From contig CM056586.1 of the NCBI GenBank assembly GCA_029721435.1, positions 69,341,679 through 69,405,678 on the forward strand: a DNA stretch of 64,000 bases, written 5' to 3'. The DNA comes from Gymnothorax reevesii (taxonomy: Eukaryota; Chordata; Actinopteri; Anguilliformes; Muraenidae). Shown here one piece after another: positions 12,062 through 23,510 of this stretch. Numbering within the stretch: the stretch's first letter is position 1; each line of letters opens with the position of its first letter. The position numbers and the translations under genes were made by a program. A model generated the notes under the pieces. The model worked only from the letters and a program-made list of their open reading frames with translations, did not search any database and was not told the DNA's origin.

Positions 12062-12248
12062 TGAGGTGGAGAATCCAGGTTCAGAGTAAAAGTCCTTCCC
12101 AGCATGTTGTTCTAACCTCCTGGATTTGCTATATAAAACAGCCCTGCAGACCACAGGTTGGACTAGTCAAGGAAATCAGCTGGTTGAGTCGATGGGTGGA
12201 AGTAAAACATGGTGGGATTTTTGCTTTCTGGCCCCAGGAATGTCCACC
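12062..12248 (+). mobile_element. MITE copy A (about 190 bp)
   Basis: This segment recurs at 13641-13829 in inverted orientation with high similarity over its full length (shared blocks include GAGAATCCAGGTTCAGA, CAGCATGTT, GACTAGTC and CAGCTGGTTGAGT). It starts GAGGTGGA and ends TCCACCTC, so each copy carries its own short terminal inverted repeats. Non-coding; probably a non-autonomous DNA transposon. Confidence 0.75.
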
Positions 12249-12505
12249 TCTGAAAAGTACAAACCCATTTCCCTACCCCTGACCTTGACCTGACCTAACC
12301 ACGATTGCCGTTACCACTTCCAAAAGATTGAAGGAATAAGTTTATTTGTAATCATATTGTCTCCGATATAGTTCATTTTTAAGTCGCAAAGTCGGTGTTA
12401 CTTACAATAACTGCCTGTTGCGCAGCGCAGGTAATCAAGTTACTGAAAATTTGAGGGATGAATCACGCAGATTATGCATAGTTCATAGTTTTTATGAGAC
12501 ACATG

Positions 12506-13134
12506 CAGTGTTGGGGTAGTTACTCTAAAAAGGTAATACATTACACATTACAAGTAACTTTTAAAAAGTAGTCCCTTATTTTACTTAATTACTCACTGCT
12601 GAAAGTAAGTAGTAACACGACTAGTTACATTACTTTTGGATTACTCAGCACCGTCAACTGAAATTCACCATAAGTTAATTCTTTAACCATATCATGTTAC
12701 AACCTGGCATAAGCCCAGATCAGCACAAATCTTTATTCTAGTCAGGAGGACACAGACAAAATCTCTTTCATGTGCTTTAATACAGCAAAGTTGTAAAAAT
12801 CAGTCCGAACAGCACTTCACAGAGAAGTGAGTCAAGTACAAGGCTACAGTACTGTCATAAACACGCATTAAAAAGGACGTTTGATTTGTTTTTCTGCCCT
12901 CTCTCAACCGCCAATATACTGAAAAGGAAGAAGAAGAAAAAGAAGACGTTTTTCTGGCCTACCGTCATGCCGATGGGAAAAGAATTTAACGCAAATAACT
13001 AGATAATTTATTTGCTAGTAACTGTAAAGCGATGACTTAAATTATCAAAGTAACTCATTGCATTACTGCGTTACTGATAAATGTAATCTGATTACAGTAA
13101 TTAGTTACTTTGGAATGCGTTTTCTCCAACACTG
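12506..13134. mobile_element. Non-autonomous DNA transposon with CAGTGTTGG ends
   Basis: It begins CAGTGTTGGGG and ends CCAACACTG. Inside both ends are the runs of GTAAC/TTACT motifs typical of a fish repeat family with this terminus (recalled, not searched). Flanking 8-mers GACACATG (12498-12505) and GACATACG (13135-13142) agree at 6 of 8 positions and may be a decayed target-site duplication, as made by hAT-type transposases. No transposase reading frame is visible. Confidence 0.7.
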
Positions 13135-13382
13135 GACATACGAACTCAATCACTGCGGGCGTTTGTCACGGCATTGTTATGACAAGCTTATGCAATGTTA
13201 CATTTCTTTCCGTCAAGAGGTGCATTAATTTTGTCGGAGGTACTGACGGGAGAGTCTATCCGCACCATAGAACCTTTTCTGTCACATCCCCACGACTTTG
13301 AATTATTTAAAGTAAGGACTCCGTGGTGGCCATTTTATGTGTGAAAGCAATTATTTAAGGTCGCTGAACCACTCGTATATAA

Positions 13383-13620
13383 TTAAAGTCCGATGAATTT
13401 TGACATTGCAATCACAGAATGCCTTTGCTGTCGGAGATGAAAAATTGCGTTGATGAGATGGTCTTTCTCTACATGCAGGGAGTCTGCTGACTTCAATTTA
13501 CTGCTGGTTAGCATTGATGAGCCTTGACCTGACAAATTGAAGCAACCCCAAATCATAACACTTCCTCCATAATCTTGTACAGAGGGCACTATAGAACACT
13601 GGCGCATTGCTTCTTCAGAT
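13383..13620 (-). pseudogene. Tc1-like transposase fragment
   Basis: On the - strand the translation contains VPSVQDYGGSVMIWGCF, matching the GGGSVMVWGCF block before the second catalytic aspartate of Tc1/mariner transposases. Only this internal part is recognisable and there are no visible terminal repeats. It is a decayed fragment between the two inverted MITE copies. Confidence 0.7.
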
Positions 13621-13640
13621 TCATTTTAAACCCTGACCAG

Positions 13641-13829
13641 AGCTGGACATTCCAGGGGTCAGGAAGTAAAAGTCCCAGCATGTTTTGCTTCCACCCATCA
13701 ACTCAACCAGCTGATTTTCTTGACTAGTCCAACCCGTGGTCTGAAGGGCTGTTTTAATTAGCGAATCCAGAAGGTTGAAACAAAGCACCGGGGAGGTCTT
13801 TTATTCTGAACCTGGATTCTCCACCTCTG
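13641..13829 (-). mobile_element. MITE copy B, inverted relative to 12062-12248
   Basis: Inverted partner of copy A. The GAGAATCCAGGTTCAGA block is at the high-coordinate end and GGACATTCC at the low end. It has its own GAGCTGGA/TCCACCTC ends. Together with copy A it makes a large inverted repeat with a spacer of about 1.4 kb that contains a TIR element and a Tc1 scrap. Confidence 0.75.
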
Positions 13830-14185
13830 ACCCTGACTCACACTTAGATCTGGGTTTGGGTTTACCTGAATTCATGAGATTACATGAGCTACAACCATTG
13901 GTTCTCATACCACAGGTTCTCGACTACCATTGGTTCCAGGGAGTTGATGCTCCCTGGCAAACTGAAGTCTTTTTTTTCCTGATTAGCTTCAGCATCCGTT
14001 GCTGACGTCTCATAAGCAACTCTGCGGCTAGAGAACTTGTGTTTATTTCAACACCGAAGAAACCGGGAGAAATTCCACGTTTAGAACATTTTCAACATAT
14101 TGGTATTGGTTAACCTCTGTTGCAAACGTCTTATGTGGTTTGTTTCATTTCCAGGCTCCCACAACAGTATGTGCATATATAATTA

Positions 14186-14284
14186 GTAGGGATGTCCGAT
14201 AATATCAGCGGACCGATACTATTAGCCGATATTTGTGTAAAATAGTTATATCGGAAAAGATTATCAGATTTTTTTTTTTGCCGA
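14186..14284. mobile_element. DNA-transposon end fragment (GGGATGTCCGATA type)
   Basis: TAGGGATGTCCGATAATATC followed by GGACCGATA and GCCGATAT motifs matches the terminal part of a common fish repeat with repeated CCGATA motifs. Only one end is seen, so it is a fragment. Recognised from memory, not searched. Confidence 0.4.
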
Positions 14285-14285
14285 T

Positions 14286-14530
14286 AATGAAAACCAATAA
14301 AACAAGAGCACTCAGAGAGCGCAGCACCAGGCCAAGGTAACTCTGTGCATTAGTTATTTTCATTGGCTGATGCAGGGTATTGCTACATTCTACCACCAGG
14401 TGACAGCAAAAGCTAAAAGCACGCCGATTGGAAATCTGGCCCATTGGGAAGATTAAATCTCTGCCAGCATAGCTGGATTTGAACTTTGGCCTATATCTCA
14501 GCTGTACTCTGGCCTAGTTATGACAAAATA
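14286..14530 (-). repeat. Dispersed repeat, copy 1 (LINE-tail-like)
   Basis: Read on the - strand, this matches 20178-20490: shared blocks include GCCAAAGTTCAA, TACAGCTGAGATATA, CACCAGG, GCAGCAAAA and GCGCTCTCTGA. The family resembles repeats common in fish that are thought to derive from non-LTR retrotransposon tails; the name is not assigned. Confidence 0.6.
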
Positions 14531-16315
14531 AATTGAGACTTTCAGAACATGTCATTATTGTGATTGCCTACATTCGATGTTATCACCAAACATATCTTTG
14601 TTATTAAAAGTGAAATTTATACAACAATATAAGGTGTCAGCGTGTGAAGGTATATATTCATATTGTGACGAGAGCTTAAAAGTTGATAAATGGATGAAAA
14701 CCAATTCCTTCGACAATCAGACTTAGGGCAAGTCCATCTCAAAGTAGTTTGCTCAGACAGTAGCAAACAAAAAATAACCAGAAATTGGCATCTGAATTTT
14801 AGTTGAAAATTCGTTGTTTCACCGAGTCTAACTAATCCCGCTGAAGCAATTTTAGGTAAAATGCCATCTTTACTCTTTGGGTTTAAGAGATTCAAAATAA
14901 TCTCAATAATGTTCTGATGATTAGGCGAGTTATTTGAGGAAACGCGGCGGCAAGGCTTTTATACGGCTTATGAAAGCCTCCTCTATTTTCCTCTCCCCCT
15001 TATATTCACGTTGATAGGTCCTAACTGATTTATGGATACCATGGGATTTGCCTGCACGAGTACATTCGTTCATTGTCCTATTTGTACTAATAACTATGGT
15101 ACGAGCGCCCTCGGGCGGCTGAAATATGGTACTCCCCAATGTGTTCAAAGCTTGCCAAATGACAATGGGAACTAATATGCGTCGCTTGAAAAATCACATG
15201 GCAATACCGTGATTAATTATCAAAAATCAATTAAGATAAGATTTAGTCAACTAATTTACACATGTTTTAATAAAATTAGTTTTTTGAAATTGGTCATTTA
15301 ATAAAACAATTTATAAACCGATTAATTAAAATAATCTTTTAAATCCATTCAAAAGAACTATTTAACAGAAAATTATATGAAAATACAAACTACGGAATTT
15401 AGAAATTGATTTGCAAAATCATATTTTAAAGCATTAAAATGTTGCCCTGTATTTGTTCATTTGTTTATTTTCATATTTCTTTTCTCTGTCACGATTCATT
15501 TTGGACCTTCAAAAGCATTTTGAGTGCCTCACTAATAGTAAAAGCTACAGAGCTCTCGTTGAAGTGTTTTTACTCATTCCCTACGGAATACTTTTCTATA
15601 AAATTGTCACGTTTGTGCGGAATATTTTTTTCCCGAAAATTACACGATATAAAGTAGGAAGTAGCTACAGGTGGCCCATGACCGCGACCGCCAACTGATT
15701 TCGTGTTTTCATCGGACTTCGAATGGTCATCCACGACGCTGGCACCGGCTTACCGTAGGGAATGAGTTAATAAAAGTAATTTATGTCAAATATATATGAA
15801 ATTACTATATATACTGTGAAATTAAATTGATCAATCAATATTATAATTTGATCAATTTAGATTTTTTTTTGTCCATAAATGAATCCCTTTATTACGATTT
15901 CATTCGTAAAATGGGCTCTTAGAAAGATTTTTACATTCATCCTTTTAATTTTCAATTTGCATTTTGGTTCTCCTACCACTTTTATTTAAAGGGACACCGT
16001 TTAGGCAGAGCATGCAAAGTAAATGGTGGTGAAAATTGCTATGACGTTTTCTTGCTGTTAGTTGCGTTTTTTTTTTTTTAACAAAGCTGTTTCTTTCGCG
16101 AACACAGAGACGTTGTTTTGTGAGCTATTATCAGAGATACTGGTGCCCTAATAACAAGAAAATGCATTAGAGCCTACTTCCTGATCGAAGAATTAACGAC
16201 CTCTAGTGGCGACAAAAAAACAACAAGGAGTACAGGCAGCTGTTTCAGTGTATTGAAGTCAATTGGAGACTGAAGAGAAAGAGCAAAATATGACTTTTGT
16301 ATTTTTCGCCCCGCA
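14531..16315. other. Intergenic, AT-rich, no gene recognised
   Basis: No exon or clear repeat was found. The stretch from about 15180 to 15420 and about 15770-15900 is very AT-rich. Confidence 0.5.
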
Positions 16316-16945
16316 TCATATCGATACCTTCATGCAAGAAGGGCGTAAGTGACATTTTACAAATTTTACAGGAGAGGCAAAAAACTGCTCCAGGTAAATG
16401 TCTACCATATGGATTAAAATTTCCATGGTGAATGAGTGGGTCAGTAGATGATATTGAAGCCTGAAAAAGATTGATTCCCTAATCATTACAGCCAATGAAG
16501 AGATAATACAGCTTTTGTCACTTCCGCCCTTTTAGCATGATTCAGGACAAGGAGATTAATATGTGAAACTTGAATCTGCAACACTACTAATTGACACTGA
16601 TATCTGTAGCCATAAACAACAGATAATACAACTGGGATAATGCAGTGTGCACTGACTGTGGGTGTATGTACAGTTTTTGATAGTACCAGATAGGAGTAGC
16701 AGTATGCAAAAAAGGCGTAAGTGTCAGGTAACCCTGGACTGAAAATGCTTATTGTTTGTAAAAATGGTGAAACTGCCACTCACACCCATTTACCATGGGG
16801 ATTCTTTCAAACATCCTTCTAACAAACAAGGAACAATGGTGGGAAAATTTTACTGGCAGATACGCCTTTTTGAAAAGGGTTTTGGCCCCTTTAGGACAAA
16901 AATTCAGACTTGAACTTTGGCCAGAAGATGGAAGCCACATGGATG

Positions 16946-18546
16946 TACAAACCCAAAACCAGTGAAGTTGGCACGTTATGTAAATCGTTGATAAAAACAC
17001 AATACAATGATTTGCAAATCCTTTTCAACTTATATTCAATTGAATACACTGCAAAGACTAGATGTTTAATGTTCAAACTGAGAAACTTTTTTTTTTTTTG
17101 CAAATAATCATTAACTTAGAATTTAAAGGCAGCAACACATTGCAAAAAAGTTGGCACAGGGGCCTTTTTACCACTGTGTTACATCGCCTTTCTTTTTAAC
17201 GACACTCAGTAAACGTTTGGGAACTGAGGAGACCAATGTTCAATCTTTTCTGGTGGAACTCTTTCCCATTCTTGCTTGATGTACAGCTTAAGTTGTTCAA
17301 CAGTCCGAGTTCTCCGTTGTCGTATTTTACGCTTCATAATGCGCCACACATTTTCAATGGGAGACAGGTCTGGACTACAGGCAGGCCAGTCTAGTACCTG
17401 CACTCTTTTAGTACGGAGCCATGCTGTTGTAACACGTGCAGAATGTGGCTTGGCATTGTCTTGCTCCAATAAGCAGGGGCGTCCATGAAAAAGACGTTGC
17501 TTGGATGGCAACATATGTTGCTCCAAAACCTGTATGTACCTTTCAGCATTAATGGTGCCTTCACATGTGTAAGTTGCCCATGCCTTGGGCTCTAATACAC
17601 CCCCATACCATCACAGATGCTGGCTTTTGAACTTTGCGCCTAGAACAGTCTGGATTGTTCTTTTCTTCTTTGGTCCGGAGGACACGACGTCCACATTTTC
17701 CAAAAACAATTTGAAATGTGGACTCGTCAGACCACAGAACACTTTTCCACTTTGCATCAGTCCATCTTAGATGAGCTTGGGCCCAGTGAAGCTGGCGGCA
17801 TTTCTGGGTGCTGTTGATAAATGGCTTTTGCTTTGCATTGTGGAGTTTTAACTTGCACTTGCAGATGTAGCGATGAACTGTAGTTACTGACAGTGGTTTT
17901 CTGAAGTGTTCCTGAGCCCATGTGGTGATATCCTTTACACACTGATTTCGGTTTTTGATGCAGTACCGCCTGAGGGATCAAGGGTCACGGGCATTCAATG
18001 TTGGTTTTCAGCCTTGTCGCTTACGTGCAGTGATTTCTCCAGATTCTCTGAACCTTTTGACGATATTACGGACCGTAGATGATGAAATCCCTAAATTTCT
18101 TGCAATAGCTCGTTGAGGAATGTTGTTTTTAAACTGTTCGACAATCAGCTCACGCATTTGTTCACTAAGTGGTGACCCTCGCCCCATCCTTGTTTGTGAA
18201 TGACTGAGCATTTCAGGGAAGCTACTTTTATACCCAATCATGGCTCCCACCTGTTCCCAATTAGCCCGTTCACCTGTGGGATGTTTCAAATAAGTGTTTG
18301 ATGAGCATTCCTCAACTCTCTCAGTCTTTTTTGCCACTTGTGCCAGCTTTTTTGAAACATGTTGCAGGCATCAAATTCCAAATGAGCTAATATTTGCAAA
18401 AAATTACAAAGTTTACCTGTTCGAACATTAAGTAACTTGTCTTTGCAGTGTATTCAATTGAATATAGGTTGAAAAGGATTTGCAAATCATTGCATTCTGT
18501 TTTTATTTACGATTTACACAACGTGACAACTTCACTGGTTTTATAT
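16946..18546 (-). mobile_element. Tc1-like transposon, nearly full length but inactive
   Basis: About 1.6 kb with long terminal inverted repeats. The left end contains AAACCAGTGAAGTTGGCACG and, further in, GCAAATCCTTTTCAACTTAT and TTCAATTGAATACACTGCAA; the right end carries the inverted counterparts (about 18415-18543). A TA at 16946-16947 fits the Tc1 target site; the outermost bases of the right end have diverged. It encodes a broken transposase on the - strand and is inserted into a second TIR element. Confidence 0.9.
17206..18337 (-). pseudogene. Tc1-like transposase, disrupted
   Basis: Reading on the - strand, the N-terminal part (18337-18008) has the paired helix-turn-helix DNA-binding region of Tc1 transposases: LSEQMRELIVEQFKNN..., IARNLGISSSTVRNIVKRF, ending ARKRQG before a stop. 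The C-terminal part (17526-17206) has the catalytic-domain blocks EQDNAKPHSA (second catalytic Asp) and SPDLSPIENVW (catalytic Glu of the DD34E triad). Between them the frame shifts repeatedly, with further fragments around 17981-17757, and a stop follows the N-terminal part. The product cannot be made as one chain. Confidence 0.9.
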
Positions 18547-18619
18547 CTAAAAAGTAAAAATCAGAATTTTTCCCCCCAAAATGTCACTAATGCGCTTTTT
18601 GCATGAGGGTATTGATATA

Positions 18620-19134
18620 GCGCCAAATCGATGCGGTTATCAGTCAGCCAAAGGTCTTCTGAATATTTTTATGCCACATTTGAAGTGACCACGATAAACA
18701 TTTTTCATAAAAAATAACCTTTATTGAGGTCTTCGCAGGTTGTCTGTCTCATGCTGCTTGCTAATAATGGGTGAGCAGTCAGGTCAGCCCTCCTCCTGCC
18801 CCGACTGAGCCATCAGTAGCTCTCTGGGTAGTTAAATGAGAAAACTGAGGATACTATAGATAAAAAATTGAATGTTTTCTAATTGAACAATTCTGTGTTT
18901 ATGTTCAGATTTTGTTTACAGAATGGTTCGTGTTCCTGTGTGCCAATAACCAATTTATGGCCCCCCTTAGTTACTGTTGCTATGCTCCACATATAACGCA
19001 GCTCAGTTCCACATTGTCAACAGCACAGCAGAAGTTTGAGCTCCACTCTCTCGTGCGTATATCTGAAAACAGTGCAGTTTGTTTCTTACCAAATGCGTCC
19101 AACTTGCCCAGCAAAGTCATGCTGAAAGCCCTTA
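18620..19134. other. Intergenic, no gene recognised
   Basis: No exon or named repeat was found between two mobile elements. Confidence 0.5.
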
Positions 19135-19745
19135 CCCACACAGAAAGAACCTTTATAAACATATAGGTTTTATTATAGGGCCACATATAGGTTTCGCATA
19201 TATGTGACATTCATAAAATTGGCCGTTTTCATATATTATACGTACATATATGTACATAACGGCCAATTTTATGTATGTCACATATATGCGAAACCTATAT
19301 GTGGCCCTATTTTAAAACCTACATTTTTTTTTTTTTTTTTTAATTTGGCATCTCCAATCTCACTGGAATCTGGGATATTCAGTCAGGGAGCTAAGTACAA
19401 ATAAGTACAAATACTTTGACCCCTGTTGCTAATATAGGAGTGGGTATGCACCTTCCTCCGAAGTCTGCACCCGCTATCCACTGCCTTGTACACATTCTCT
19501 GAGTGAGACTTCATAAATTCAGATCATGAATAAGAGAAGAATCTTCTTTATGAGGGCCCGTCTGGACAACGGGACGCGCCTTTAGGAACTCTACAGAACC
19601 TTTCCCAGCAGGCCCTTCCGAATTTGCATCCCTGTAGCGCATCGGCCAATTGCGCGGTACTTCTGAAAAGAGCTGCTGACCACTGCTGGTTGATATGAGG
19701 CGGAGATTAAAACCTATATGTTTATATAAGTTCTTTCCATGTGGG
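19135..19745. mobile_element. Foldback/TIR element of about 610 bp
   Basis: The ends are inverted copies: CCCACACAGAAAGAACC then AAACATATAGGTTTTA at 19135-19174, and TAAAACCTATATGTTT then TTCTTTCCATGTGGG at about 19708-19745. Inside, next to the left end, is a nearly perfect hairpin (19175-19310) and a poly-T tract (about 19324-19341). A related terminus (TTCTTTCCATGT) occurs again at about 21150. No transposase seen; the superfamily is not assigned. Confidence 0.65.
19175..19310. repeat. 53-bp inverted repeat (hairpin), one mismatch
   Basis: Arms 19175-19227 and 19258-19310 are reverse complements with a single mismatch by my reading, separated by a 30-bp AT-rich loop. Both arms contain CATATATGCGAAACC and GGCCAATTTTA or their complements. 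The near-identity suggests recent origin or ongoing correction between arms. Confidence 0.9.
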
Positions 19746-20177
19746 AATTTAAGAATCCTTGTTATTTCATCCCTGTAAGAAAAAGTCTGGGTCTCCTTTA
19801 GTTGCTGCAAAAGCATCTCAGATAAAAGACAAGTGTCTGTTCATTAAAACTGTGAACAGAAATGTAGACTTTGTCTTCTAATTAATTAACCACAGTGAAA
19901 TGCTCAAATAGATATGGGGTTGAAAGGCATGTTTACTGGAATATATGTTCTTCTTTGTACTTTTATTTTGTTATTTTTGTTTTATTTTGCTACGTTTAGA
20001 CTAAGGACATCTGAGTCATATTCATCTAGAAACAGCATTTCAGACAAGATAGAAAACATTGCATTTGGTGGATGTAACAGTGTAGTGTATTACCTTTCCG
20101 TGGATGTGTATGAGCTGTAAGGATGTGAATCCAATTTTATCTAATGCGGTGAATCTGGCTGTGACTTAAACTTGAAA

Positions 20178-20490
20178 AAAGGCTTAATTACCTCCGCCAA
20201 GGAGATTATGTTTTAGGCAGCGTTTGTCTGTTTGTTTGTTTGATTGTTAGCAAGATAACTCAAAAAGTAATGCACTGATTTTGATGAAATTTCCAGGGAA
20301 GGTGTGTATTAAGTCAAGGAACAGGTGATTAAATTTTGGCATATCTAGGCCAAAGTACAGCTGAGATATATGCCAAAGTTCAAGATTTCAAGTCTTTCGA
20401 ATGGGCTTGAGTTCCAATCGCCGTGCTTTTGGGTTTTGCTGCCCCTGGTGGAGATCTGCGCTCTCTGATTGCTTTTCTAGTTGAAGAAAT
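20178..20490 (+). repeat. Dispersed repeat, copy 2 (LINE-tail-like)
   Basis: It begins TTACCTCCGCCAAGGAGATT, then GTTTGTTTGTTTG and ATAACTCAAAAAGTAATG, and continues with the blocks shared in inverted orientation with 14286-14530. The opening is a widespread animal repeat motif usually seen in non-LTR-derived tails; recognised from memory. Confidence 0.65.
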
Positions 20491-20939
20491 AAACATAATC
20501 AAACCATTTTGTTTTTATATATTTCCTTCTCTTCCACAGTACACAACTCAATCTTCATAGAATGGAAATAAGTTTGGTCAAGAAAGAATTGATGACCTTG
20601 TTATTGTTTCAGGAAAAAAATGTAACAAATAGTATGAGATATTTGTGTTGATATCATAGCTTTTTGTCTCCTCTCACTTGCCATTGTTAATAATGACTGG
20701 TTTACACATAACCGTATCACGTGTCAACATGTATTTAGGATCAAATGTGATGCCAATTTCACGTGTTCACATGCGATTAATAAATTATTGCATGAAATTC
20801 TTGTTATTTCTGTAAGGGACTTTGGACTAATATGCAGATATTACCTTGAGAATGAAAATATGAGCTAGGCATCATGTATGACAGTTGCAAAAGTGAGATA
20901 TGAGCTATATAATCGGTATGACAAACAGAAGCTGCCACT

Positions 20940-21170
20940 GGGTATATGAGCTATATAGGAGACATATACCTTGTATGTACATGGGGCCTATATGTGGACA
21001 TAAAGAAGCGATATAGGAGACCTATATGCCCTCTATATGCACATATGTACCTGAATTTGTGCTATATGTGCATATATGCTGTATATATGTGGCATATATG
21101 CGCGTATACGCGGCGTGTAGATTGCATATATGCGCATATATGTTCATATAGATTCTTTCCATGTCGGTAA
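20940..21170. repeat. CATATATG-rich repeat
   Basis: The stretch is dense in CATATATG, GCGCATATATG and CTATATAGGAGAC units in both orientations and ends TTCTTTCCATGT, like the element at 19135-19745. Probably another, rearranged copy of that family. Confidence 0.5.
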
Positions 21171-23510
21171 CTATTTCACAGAAAAAGATATCCTTGAAAA
21201 ATTTTAAACGGAACGGGTGGAAATACAAGAGTCACAGCAAAGCACTGGCAGTCAATGCCAAACACCCCATAAACTGCACATTGAGATCAAACCAAGCATT
21301 TGGTTAAGTAACTGACTTTCTGAATCCAATTGTGGCTAGTTTTCTGGCTAGCTACCAAGTCAACTTTTCTCATGTTGACGTTTTGAAGCAAATTACATCA
21401 TGCCATTACAAAATCCCTCATAATCTGGCTCAGTGTTTTATATTATCTAGTGTTGCGAATGCTAGATGGCATGAAGGAATCATGTTCTCGGCAGAATACC
21501 TCCTGGTTTGTAGCTACATCTAGTGTTGCGCGCAGATGTCCTCTGGGGAAAAACAATTCTGTTACCACATACATCAATGGTACCATTGTTGTTTTGCTGA
21601 GAAGACAGAATTACATATGCACAGATTGGCGTCTAACTAGTGAAGGCAAAATGGTAAAAAACTCATTTGCTTACGTTTGAGTGAGCAGCCTTGTGTTTGT
21701 TGATCTTATTAACTTTGAGCTCCTTCAATCATTGCAAACACTTTTCCAACTGTGTTTTTTGCCTCGGAAAAAGGATGGGCAGGGTACTTTTTGTTAATAT
21801 TACTCGTTTCCCAAATGCATTTAAGAATTATTTTTGATAAAGTGAGACACCTTGCCTACTACACACAGCTATTGATTGCATTAATTGTGGGATAATATGG
21901 CGGTGCTGTCCGGGAACGCAGGACCTTTGTAAGATAAGGTGATCTGATTGATAGTTTTCCTACAATAAATTGAAAGGTCGGAAAGCTCCATTGCCATTAA
22001 AGCATTAATGGGATTAAGCTAGCAATGCTAACATATTGTGGGAATTACCATTAAGGTGCTTACAGAACTTTGACCAAGCTAGTCTTCCTTATCCAGAGGT
22101 AATGAAAGAAACGTGTTGATAGGAACAAATTGATTAGGTGAATTCAGTTTGGGAGAATAATCCCACCATTCCAATAACTTGAATGTTAGTTATCTAATGG
22201 TTGCTACCATGCAGATATTAACCACGGGTCAATTTTAATGTTAGAGACTGAATTCCAAATTTGTGAATGCCTGTCGAATTTCTTTAAGAATGTATCCACA
22301 GTCCTTACTTATCCAGCAGACGTAACTTTTCCAAACTCATTGAGTAATTTTATAGCTAGCTAGCTAGCTAGCTACTTAAGTCATCTGTGTTTGAAGACTT
22401 CACAGCAAAACAGAAAAACGTAGCTTCAATCTTTTGGTCTCACCATTTAAACATCTAATATGTGACCACCTGCGAAAATAGCTACTGAAAATACTGAGCA
22501 CAGAGAACATGAACTGAGAGCAACGCCCCCTTTCAGAGACTGGAAATGCGACCAAAAATTCCTTCCATTTTTAAGTTTTGCTCTGTCTTGTCATTAGGGC
22601 TCCAGTATCTTTGCTGTTATGTCTGGCCATGAATACTGGATAGAAACATGCCTTCTTGGAATGAAATGAAAATATTAATGTATTCATTATTAAAAAAATC
22701 TGTTGACACACCTCATACCAAAGCTACTTGCGACAGATATACTGCTATCAATTTTGCTGTACATTTCAGCGACATTTGTTTCCAGACAATCATCTTCAAA
22801 CTGTTATATCCAGTTTGCAGGTCTTGACATGTGAGAAGAATGGATGTTACCAGAAATGGTTTGATTAGTCATCTGTTTTAATATTTATTTATTTGCTAAT
22901 ATTTACTGACCCCATCCTTCCAAAAGTTAATCATTTGTTATTTAGTGAACAAATGACCCTCAGAAGGACTCATAGGTACCTGCAAACCCCTCTGAAGGAC
23001 ATAGCTAATTACTGAAAATTGACAAAATTGTTGACCTTTTAATGGCTGAAATCTGAAGTTCTGCTTCAAATATTTTGGCCCTGTGTGACTATAGCAGTGA
23101 TTAGCACTTGAAGGGTTAAAGGACCTCCATAATGTTACATTATTTTTTTTCTCTTTCTCTTTTCAATTTTTTTCAATTTGATTTGTTATGGTGACATGAC
23201 ACATAGTGTCACCAAAGCATTACAAAAATGAATAAATAAATAAAAATATCTCTCTCTTGGTTTCACACGCACACAAGCTCTTGTTGAGAAAACTATGGCA
23301 TGATAATGATAAATATTTGCCTCTAAATATTTAAATAAATATGTCTATTTATCTCTATCCTCCTTGCAGCTAGCCTAATTCATTTTTGTTTCTATTGTTC
23401 ATACAAATCAAATGCGTTTTGACTGATCAGATACGTACATCAAAATAAGCAGGTAGTAATCGGTCAGCATTGATCTGCCAAAATTTTGCATATTTGACTG
23501 GACCAATGTG
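21171..23510. other. Intergenic; unique-looking core at about 21890-22260
   Basis: No exon was recognised. A (TAGC)n tract lies at 22353-22374. The part around 21890-22260 has balanced composition, several TAAT/ATTA cores and a GGATTA, without repeat features, and could be a conserved non-coding element. Confidence 0.35.

Larger units (their letters stand above)
16316..18619. mobile_element. TIR element carrying a nested Tc1
   Basis: The left end (about 16316-16357: ATACCTTCATGCAAGAAGGG, CGTAAGTGACATTTT) and the right end (about 18579-18619) are imperfect inverted copies of about 40 bp. A third partial copy (TATGCAAAAAAGGCGTAAGT) lies internally at about 16702-16725. The 16946-18546 Tc1 sits inside, so without it the host element would be about 700 bp. 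No transposase of its own is visible, so probably non-autonomous. Confidence 0.65.
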
